The position numbers were made by a program, and so were the translations under genes. From Pseudomonadota bacterium (GTDB lineage Bacteria; Bdellovibrionota; Oligoflexia; Oligoflexales; Oligoflexaceae): a stretch of 5,176 bases of DNA. The notes beneath the pieces were generated by a model that saw only the letters and a list, made by a program, of their open reading frames with translations, was not told the DNA's origin and made no database searches. The DNA is taken from NCBI GenBank assembly GCA_029556045.1, contig JAKQGS010000298.1, forward strand, positions 1-5,176. Reading direction: 5' to 3'. Every line of letters starts with the position of its first letter. The stretch's first letter is position 1. Shown piece after piece: positions 1 to 4,347 of the stretch.

Positions 1-15
1 CCTGAGGCCCCCAAG

Positions 16-300
16 ATGGCCACACTCATGATTAAAATCAAAGAGGAAGCCATTATTAAAAAATGCGGCACCCTACCGAAGTTGATCTTCAAATACTCCT
101 ACCAGGGCAAGATGGGAGAAGGGGAGATCAGCTACAAGGATCAGTATGGTATGGCTGAAATCAAAGACTTGGTGGCCAACAAAAAGGACAACCTGTCTGT
201 GGAAGTATACCAGGGCACCAACCTGAAGTTCTCCGTGAAATTTGAAGGTTTGATACTTGCGGAAGGGGCCAGCGCCATCGAGGTCGCCGACCTGAAATAG
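16..300 (+). CDS. Small protein of unknown function (possibly the C-terminal end of a longer one)
   Basis: The open frame encodes 94 residues from the ATG at 16 and ends in TAG. I do not recognise the family. The sequence is Lys/Glu-rich and soluble in character. It has no signal peptide, membrane segment or Cys pair, and the alternating polar/hydrophobic pattern after residue 20 suggests a mainly beta fold. A GAGG at 4-7 lies 8 nt before the ATG and supports this start; a second ATG at 28 is possible. The frame stays open to the left edge (Pro-Glu-Ala-Pro-Lys before the Met), so the visible part could instead be the C-terminal domain of a larger protein behind a proline-containing linker. 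A strong terminator follows 12 nt after the stop, so this is the last gene of its transcript. That it is a real gene is fairly sure; its start and function are not. Confidence 0.7.
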   Translation: MATLMIKIKEEAIIKKCGTLPKLIFKYSYQGKMGEGEISYKDQYGMAEIKDLVANKKDNLSVEVYQGTNLKFSVKFEGLILAEGASAIEVADLK

Positions 301-311
301 TCATCGCTACG

Positions 312-352
312 AAGCGTCATCCTGGAGCCCTGACGGGCGGGATGACGTTTTT
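312..352 (+). terminator. Rho-independent terminator of the 16-300 gene
   Basis: The arm AAGCGTCATCC at 312-322 pairs with GGATGACGTTT at 340-350, including one G-U pair. A small inner GCCC/GGGC hairpin (327-330 with 335-338, TGAC loop) follows after an internal loop. The T-rich tail (348-352, then GTTT) follows immediately on the plus strand. No matching T-run exists on the minus strand side, so it works for the plus-strand gene. It stops 2 nt short of the stop codon of the convergent minus-strand gene. Confidence 0.85.
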
Positions 353-354
353 GT

Positions 355-1281
355 TTATTCTTCCAGACGTAGCTCTTCGCGTCCAAGCTCGTTGCCATCC
401 CGATCCACGATCAAAAGTGTCAGGTTTTTCAGCCTGGCTTCGGCTGGGATGTCCGCAAAGGTGAGGACTGACTTGCGAAACCTGCGTGCGGCAAAGCTTT
501 CGCCCTTACGATAATCATCAATTTGAAGTTCACCCGTGACGGTCAAACCCTGTGGGTAGGTGGTCCGCGTCGTCTCACCATTGGCATTGGTATAAGTCAA
601 GACTCCCCAAAAATAGCCTCTGGTTTGACCGGTGCGGCGGTTTTGCATGTCGAAGCGAATCACCGCAGCTCCTTCGCTTCGCTCATGTTTAAGGCCTTGG
701 ATCGCCAGGGCCGATTCCGGCACGGCCGCGGGATCCTGTGGGGCGGCCTTTGGCGGGGCTGATTCAGTTGTGGAGGCCACGACCGCCTGGGGGTTGGTCT
801 CTTCAGGCAAGGCTGCGGCAACAATGGCGGATGTTCCTGCGGAAGCCGCTACAGCTGCCGCTGTGTCTGGAGGTATCGGTGCTTCCACCATCGGTTCCGG
901 AGGCAATTCCGGCGCGTAGACCAGGGGAACCGGTACGCCAACAGGACTGATAGGTTGTGTGGGAGTGCTGATGTCGGTGATCGGATGCGTCTTTTGGTCA
1001 ATCCCCTCATACGTGAGCTGCTGCTCAAGGATATTCGCTTTGGTCTCACGAATTTTAGTTTTTAGCTTGTGGTTCTGTGACATGCCGTAGACCATCAGCG
1101 GAACGCTGGCCACGGACCAAAAGGCCACAAAACTAAAAATAGCAGCCCATATTTTGGCCCGGAGCAGGGGCACATGGTCATAAAAGGTTTTTTGGGCATT
1201 AAAGTAGTAAAGCACCGTCAGGAAACGGTCTTCTCGTGTTCTGACGCCGGTGCGTTTAGGCCTGCCACCCCAAAGGGCCAT
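355..1281 (-). CDS. Single-pass membrane-anchored protein with Pro/Ala-rich linker and unrecognised C-terminal domain
   Basis: The protein is 308 residues from the ATG at 1281. A basic N-terminal segment (about residues 5-43, several Arg/Lys) precedes one hydrophobic helix at about 44-66. A polar, Lys/Glu/Gln-rich stretch that may be helical or coiled (67-93) comes next, then a Pro/Ala/Val-rich linker (about 105-193). The last 115 residues look like a compact beta-rich domain with a Gly-Tyr-Phe-Trp-Gly-Val strand and many Thr and Arg. By the positive-inside rule the N-terminus is cytoplasmic and the C-terminal domain periplasmic. The anchor plus long linker resembles envelope-spanning or wall-reaching proteins, but I do not recognise the domain. 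Start choice: a GGGGA (1289-1293) lies 7 nt before the ATG. The frame also extends to a TTG at 1332 (325 residues), which has no Shine-Dalgarno sequence, and a GTG sits at 1284. It lies downstream of the CAP lipoprotein on the same strand. Confidence 0.82.
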   Translation of the reverse strand: MALWGGRPKRTGVRTREDRFLTVLYYFNAQKTFYDHVPLLRAKIWAAIFSFVAFWSVASVPLMVYGMSQNHKLKTKIRETKANILEQQLTYEGIDQKTHPITDISTPTQPISPVGVPVPLVYAPELPPEPMVEAPIPPDTAAAVAASAGTSAIVAAALPEETNPQAVVASTTESAPPKAAPQDPAAVPESALAIQGLKHERSEGAAVIRFDMQNRRTGQTRGYFWGVLTYTNANGETTRTTYPQGLTVTGELQIDDYRKGESFAARRFRKSVLTFADIPAEARLKNLTLLIVDRDGNELGREELRLEE

Positions 1282-1366
1282 CACTAAATCCCCGTCTTCG
1301 TGATCCAACGCCTTTACTGGCGCTGGCTTCAAGTCAATTTTTTTAAATAACGATTAAGTTGGGGCT

Positions 1367-1395
1367 AGGCTAACACCCGTGACGGTGAAAGGCAA
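1367..1395 (-). promoter_or_regulatory. Weak candidate promoter for the 355-1281 gene
   Basis: Reading the minus strand, TTGCCT (1395-1390) and TAGCCT (1372-1367) are separated by 17 nt. The -35 match is fair and the -10 match poor (3 of 6). It lies in the 82-nt gap between the CAP gene stop and the farthest possible start of the downstream gene. Read-through from the CAP gene is an equally good explanation, because no convincing terminator lies between them. Confidence 0.2.
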
Positions 1396-1414
1396 GACTG
1401 GATTCAAGGGTTCA

Positions 1415-2125
1415 TCAATTGCTGAAAACCTGGGTTCCCCACCACCACCCATTGACCTTGACGGCGCTGGCACCAAGGGTTCGATAGCCCTTCAGCATCT
1501 GCGCCCGGTGTCCGGGGGAGTTGATCCATTGGTTCACAAAGGCGCGGCCCACGGCATCTGCCGAGGAAAAAGGGCCGGGGTTCATGGCAACGTTTTCCCC
1601 GATAAAAGGGGGGCTGGAGGTTTGGAATTTTTGACCATAAACCTGTGGGTAGAGGCTTTGGGAGGCGATCCCATCGTGGCTGATGGCGCCTGTTTTGCCC
1701 ATTTCTAAAGACCAGTAGCGAGCGATGTAGGAAATACGCGGATCATGTCGTAAGTCCCCGAGCCCATTTTGCGCACGGAACTGATTGGTATATTTCGTAA
1801 TTGCTTCTTCAATGGCGCATTGTTCGGTTTGATTGTCGACGCATTCCAGGCTGGATGCTCCGGTGTTGGTGGTTCCGGTGGTTTGCGTCGAGGGAACATT
1901 GGTGCTGGGGACCGTGGTGCTATCGCCGGAGCCCCCGGCGGCACCGGAGTCGCCGGCAATCGGGTCATAGGGGTTCTGATCCACAGGTAAGGCGCCGTTA
2001 GTATTGGGGGATTTGTCGTCTTTGCCGGGGGTGCCAGTATTCACGACAGGGACAAATTGATTGCCGCCTTTGTTGCCGCAGGCAACGAGGCTTAAACACA
2101 GGGCTATTCCCCAAATCTGACGCAT
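1415..2125 (-). CDS. CAP/SCP-domain lipoprotein
   Basis: The precursor has 236 residues. A hydrophobic signal peptide ends in a lipobox Leu13-Val14-Ala15-Cys16, so the mature protein is probably lipidated at Cys16 and envelope-attached. Gly-Asn-Lys follows rather than Asp, which under the enteric rule would favour the outer membrane. Residues about 27-92 are a Gly/Ser/Thr/Pro/Asn-rich linker. The CAP domain (PF00188 type) fills about 93-236. It shows the NxFRxxNGL opening at 114-122, the Ser-His-Asp-Gly motif (His150), Gly-Glu-Asn (Glu177), the Trp-Ile-Asn-Ser-Pro-Gly-His-Arg motif (His206) and a closing Gly-Thr-Gln-Val-Phe strand. His150, Glu177 and His206 correspond to the usual cavity residues. 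Cys95 and Cys103 could form a disulfide. Start choice: the frame is open to an ATG at 2188, but only the ATG at 2125 has a Shine-Dalgarno sequence and begins directly with the signal peptide. The exact biochemical role of bacterial CAP domains is generally unsettled. Confidence 0.93.
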   Translation of the reverse strand: MRQIWGIALCLSLVACGNKGGNQFVPVVNTGTPGKDDKSPNTNGALPVDQNPYDPIAGDSGAAGGSGDSTTVPSTNVPSTQTTGTTNTGASSLECVDNQTEQCAIEEAITKYTNQFRAQNGLGDLRHDPRISYIARYWSLEMGKTGAISHDGIASQSLYPQVYGQKFQTSSPPFIGENVAMNPGPFSSADAVGRAFVNQWINSPGHRAQMLKGYRTLGASAVKVNGWWWGTQVFSN

Positions 2126-2128
2126 GGT

Positions 2129-2135
2129 CTCCCCC
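2129..2135 (-). promoter_or_regulatory. Ribosome binding site fixing the CAP lipoprotein start
   Basis: On the minus strand GGGGGAG ends 3 nt before the ATG at 2125. The alternative ATG at 2188 has only a CT-rich stretch upstream, so this site decides the start. The spacing is somewhat short. Confidence 0.7.
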
Positions 2136-2148
2136 GTTAAAGTCAGAT

Positions 2149-2176
2149 AAAATATATGCTGTTGCTTATGGTGCAA
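2149..2176 (-). promoter_or_regulatory. Probable promoter of the CAP lipoprotein gene
   Basis: Reading the minus strand, TTGCAC (2176-2171) is followed after 16 nt by TATTTT (2154-2149) within an A/T-rich stretch. A start of transcription near 2142 would leave a short leader carrying the ribosome binding site. This promoter lies inside the longer frame that begins at 2188, which again argues for the start at 2125. Confidence 0.35.
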
Positions 2177-2253
2177 TTTTTCGACCATAATTCATGGGAG
2201 GAATTTCAAGGGTTTATCTGCTCAAAACCTGTCTAAAGCCATGATACTGACCA

Positions 2254-2280
2254 GGGTTTAAACAGCGATGGCCCAAACCC
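2254..2280. repeat. Inverted repeat in the leader of the transporter gene
   Basis: GGGTTT (2254-2259) and AAACCC (2275-2280) form a perfect 6-bp dyad with a 15-nt loop, ending 20 nt before the transporter start. The left arm overlaps the 8-bp palindrome GTTTAAAC (2256-2263). ATTTTCTTT follows on the plus strand, but the stem is too weak for a confident terminator. It could be an operator or a leader hairpin, or chance. Confidence 0.25.
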
Positions 2281-2300
2281 ATTTTCTTTGAGCCAATGCG

Positions 2301-3233
2301 ATGGATTTTCCGGTTGGTACTTCGTTTTATTTTATCATCCTGTGTCTGGTCGGTGGCTATGGCCTGGCTCGTAGCGGGGTCTTTCCTGTGGGAGCGCACC
2401 GTGTTCTCAATCTTCTGGTGGTCTATGTGGCACTGCCGGCCATGGTCCTCATTGAGATCCCGGTAATTCTGCAGCAGAAAACATGGTCGGTCTTATGGAT
2501 GCCAGCCCTCATGCCATGGCTTTTTTTTGGTTTATCTTGGGTGTTTTTTGCCACGATTGGCCATCTGCGTCATTGGGACCGGAGAACCACTGGAGCATTG
2601 GTGATGACGGGGGGCCTCAGCAACACCTCGTTTGTAGGTTTTCCCCTGTTAGAAGCTTTTTACGGACCGCAGTCCCTGGCTACGGGATTAATCGTGGATC
2701 AGGCCGGATCATTTTTGGTGTTATCAAGTTTGGGCACAATGGCGGCCGCCTATTACGCGGGGCACCGTGAAGATCCCCTTCGAATGATGGGGCGGGTGGT
2801 CAAATTCCCCCCTTTTTTAGCCCTGATTCTCGCTTGTCTCTTGACGCTTTCGGGCATGCAGTGGCCCATCAAGTCCTATTTGGGACGCTTCGCAGATTTG
2901 TTGATCCCACTGGCCCTGCTCAGTGTGGGGACCCAATTGGGTTGGGAGTGGGCCAGCATCCGGTGCCGCCTGCGCACCGTGGCTCTCGGCCTGGGCTGGA
3001 AGCTGGTGCTGGGACCTGCAGTGATCTTTTGGATTTATTGGCATGGGTTTGGACACCAAACCGAAGAGGTTAAAATCACTATCGCGGAAGCCGCCATGGC
3101 TCCCATGATCACGGGTGCCATTGTGGCGATGGAGCACGGACTCGACAGCGAATTGGCTTCGCTGATGTTGGGGCTCGGTATTCCGCTCTCGCTGGTGACT
3201 GTGGGAGGATGGGTTTATTTTATGAATTTCTAG
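2301..3233 (+). CDS. AEC-family (auxin efflux carrier-like) membrane transporter
   Basis: The protein has 310 residues, the usual length for bacterial members of the AEC/Mem_trans family (PF03547), which export or exchange small organic anions such as malate. Ten hydrophobic segments can be drawn at about 7-23, 34-55, 62-87, 96-122, 128-153, 168-187, 194-215, 223-249, 259-281 and 285-308, giving the family's 5+5 arrangement with a hydrophilic middle loop near 154-167. Family-like stretches include Val-Ala-Leu-Pro-Ala at 43-47, Leu-Ser-Asn-Thr-Ser-Phe-Val-Gly-Phe-Pro at 106-115, Asp133-Gln-Ala-Gly, Leu-Ser-Val-Gly-Thr-Gln-Leu-Gly at 207-214 and Glu-Ala-Ala-Met-Ala-Pro at 263-268. The start is forced: an in-frame TGA at 2289-2291 lies just upstream. 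The Shine-Dalgarno sequence is poor (GAG at 2290-2292), so translation may be weak or controlled. The substrate cannot be read from the sequence. The 3' end overlaps the convergent hydrolase gene by 14 bp. Confidence 0.93.
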   Translation: MDFPVGTSFYFIILCLVGGYGLARSGVFPVGAHRVLNLLVVYVALPAMVLIEIPVILQQKTWSVLWMPALMPWLFFGLSWVFFATIGHLRHWDRRTTGALVMTGGLSNTSFVGFPLLEAFYGPQSLATGLIVDQAGSFLVLSSLGTMAAAYYAGHREDPLRMMGRVVKFPPFLALILACLLTLSGMQWPIKSYLGRFADLLIPLALLSVGTQLGWEWASIRCRLRTVALGLGWKLVLGPAVIFWIYWHGFGHQTEEVKITIAEAAMAPMITGAIVAMEHGLDSELASLMLGLGIPLSLVTVGGWVYFMNF

Positions 3234-4101
3234 AAATGCTTCTAGGCGGAAGCTTGAGAAACCAGGAAATATGTTCCGTCACTTGTGCCGGACTGTCCAT
3301 ATGGACGTGATGCCCTCCCGCTGCAGTTCGCGTCGTTAAGTCGGTCAACCATTGGCAACGATCCAGGATATAGTCCCAACTGCGATCCTGCGCCAGAAAT
3401 CCCCGATCTCCCTGTATCAGCAGCGTCGGGCAGCGTACGGCTCTGAGAAAGCCGGCCACCTGTTCTTCCGTCAGACGGAGAAGTGTTGGTCGCTTCAGAC
3501 GGGCATCCGTGCGCCATATCCACCCCTGTGGTGTTTGTTTAAGGTTACGCAACATCAGCAGTTGGGCATTGGCAGCAGTGAGATCACCCACCTTCTGACG
3601 CAGACCTACCACATCCGCCAGGCTTGGATACGGCTCAGGTGGCTGTTCTTCCGTCTCCCACCGACTATGCAGCGCTTGTCGTAGTCTTTGGGGTGCATCG
3701 TTCGCTTCGCACGTTAACGGCCCCAGTCCTTCGATCAAAACCAATTGACTGACCTGCTCGGGAAATGTTCCCGCCACCAAGGGGGCAATGCCAGCCCCCA
3801 GGGAATGTCCCATCACAGCATAGCGGTCCCATTGCAGCACCCGCGCGACTTCCGCCACGATGCGCACATAATCCACGTAGTGATATTCTGCCCCAAGCGG
3901 CAGATGCTGTGAAAAACCATGTCCCGGCAGATCGATCGCCACCACATGGCAGGCCTGCAGATCGGCAAAAAGTGGCTGAAAACTTTCGCTGTTGTCCAGC
4001 CATCCATGTAAGGCCAGGATTTTGGGCCCCAGCGGGTCCCCAAACTGCTGAGCCGCGATTTTCAGATCGCTGTGGGGTAGCTGCAGGGTGATTTCAGGCA
4101 T
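3220..4101 (-). CDS. Alpha/beta-fold hydrolase (SERHL-like serine hydrolase)
   Basis: The protein has 293 residues and no signal peptide, so it is probably cytoplasmic. It shows an oxyanion-hole strand His32-Gly-Trp (with Leu-Asp-Asn after it) and the Asp-Leu-Pro-Gly-His-Gly segment at 57-62. The nucleophile elbow Gly-His-Ser-Leu-Gly at 98-102 gives Ser100 as nucleophile. A helical cap occupies roughly 130-215. The strand ending Leu-Ile-Gln-Gly-Asp232 gives the likely acid; Glu124 is an alternative. Gly-Gly-His-His-Val-His at 262-267 gives His264 as the likely base. The overall pattern matches alpha/beta hydrolase fold 1 proteins of the SERHL/MEST kind, which hydrolyse ester-like bonds. The natural substrate is unknown. 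The start at 4101 has a GGGGAG (4107-4112) 5 nt upstream and a good promoter. Its stop lies inside the last codons of the convergent transporter gene, and no terminator of its own is visible. Confidence 0.94.
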   Translation of the reverse strand: MPEITLQLPHSDLKIAAQQFGDPLGPKILALHGWLDNSESFQPLFADLQACHVVAIDLPGHGFSQHLPLGAEYHYVDYVRIVAEVARVLQWDRYAVMGHSLGAGIAPLVAGTFPEQVSQLVLIEGLGPLTCEANDAPQRLRQALHSRWETEEQPPEPYPSLADVVGLRQKVGDLTAANAQLLMLRNLKQTPQGWIWRTDARLKRPTLLRLTEEQVAGFLRAVRCPTLLIQGDRGFLAQDRSWDYILDRCQWLTDLTTRTAAGGHHVHMDSPAQVTEHISWFLKLPPRSISRNS

Positions 4102-4142
4102 GGTGGCTCCCCATTGACTCCGTTGAATCCGATCGTGGGAAC

Positions 4143-4170
4143 ATCATAACGATTTTCGGAGCGAAGCCAA
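4143..4170 (-). promoter_or_regulatory. Sigma70-type promoter of the hydrolase gene
   Basis: On the minus strand TTGGCT (4170-4165) and TATGAT (4148-4143) are separated by 16 nt; the -10 box matches the consensus in 5 of 6 positions. Transcription would start near 4136, giving a leader of about 35 nt with a GGGGAG ribosome binding site. It lies 3 nt beyond the T-run of the upstream gene's terminator, so the hydrolase is expected to be transcribed on its own. Confidence 0.5.
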
Positions 4171-4173
4171 ATG

Positions 4174-4199
4174 AAAAGCGGGGCTTTGCAAGGCCCCGC
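4174..4199 (-). terminator. Rho-independent terminator of the heme-protein gene
   Basis: The arms GCGGGGC (4178-4184) and GCCCCGC (4193-4199) form a 7-bp GC-rich stem. It can be lengthened by a G-U and an A-T pair, leaving a TGCA loop. On the minus strand the stem is followed at once by TTTT (4177-4174). No T-run follows on the plus strand. It lies about 150 nt after the stop codon of the upstream minus-strand gene, because the inverted-repeat element is interposed. Confidence 0.8.
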
Positions 4200-4218
4200 C
4201 ATGAGGTTCCGGAGGAAG

Positions 4219-4345
4219 CTAGAAGCCATCTCCTAAATACGCTGGCGTTGTTGCTTGGTCGGCTGCGGTCCTCATTGAGGTCTGACTCAACTGCGGTCCT
4301 CGCATCCCGTGCGCCTAGCCATCCTATTTATGAGACGACTTCTAG
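4219..4345. mobile_element. MITE-like element bounded by 21-bp imperfect inverted repeats
   Basis: The left arm (4219-4239) reads CTAGAAG, three bases, TCTC, one base, TAAATA. The right arm (4325-4345) is its reverse complement except at three positions (18 of 21 pair). Both ends carry CTAG, so a TA flanks the inner sequence on each side (4220-4221 and 4343-4344). That is the arrangement left by IS630/Tc1-mariner insertion into CTAG with TA duplication. A second pairing block, GCTGGCG (4241-4247) with CGCC-AGC (4312-4319, one bulged T), extends the dyad inward. The inside encodes nothing convincing. It starts 2 nt beyond the heme-protein stop codon, and without it the stop-to-terminator spacing would be about 22 nt. 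The insertion reading is inference; a structured 3' untranslated region or small RNA is the alternative. Confidence 0.45.
4263..4301. repeat. Pair of 11-bp direct repeats inside the inverted-repeat element
   Basis: CTGCGGTCCTC occurs at 4263-4273 and again at 4291-4301, 28 bp apart. Two small dyads lie within and between the copies: CCTC/GAGG (4270-4273 with 4277-4280) and TTGAG/CTCAA (4275-4279 with 4286-4290). I find no other copy in the window. Confidence 0.5.
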
Positions 4346-4347
4346 TC

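Noticed and set aside
523..950. Plus-strand open frames of 70-95 codons opposite the membrane-anchored protein
   Set aside because: They are overlapping frames produced by the Ala/Pro-rich antisense codons, have no ribosome binding sites, and conflict with one another and with the well-formed minus-strand protein.
1373..1389. CACC/GGTG hairpin after the CAP gene as a terminator
   Set aside because: The stem has only 4 bp and no T-run follows on the minus strand.
1379..1708. Plus-strand 109-codon frame opposite the CAP domain
   Set aside because: It lies antisense to a domain whose conserved motifs are intact, has no ribosome binding site and has a translation of unlikely composition.
2194..2244. 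16-codon plus-strand frame upstream of the transporter as a leader peptide
   Set aside because: No ribosome binding site precedes its ATG, and the GGGAGG motif lies within it rather than before it. Nothing in its codons suggests attenuation.
2254..2290. GGGTTT/AAACCC hairpin followed by T-rich sequence as a plus-strand terminator
   Set aside because: The stem is 6 bp, half of it A-T, with a 15-nt loop and an interrupted T-run, and no gene precedes it on the plus strand.
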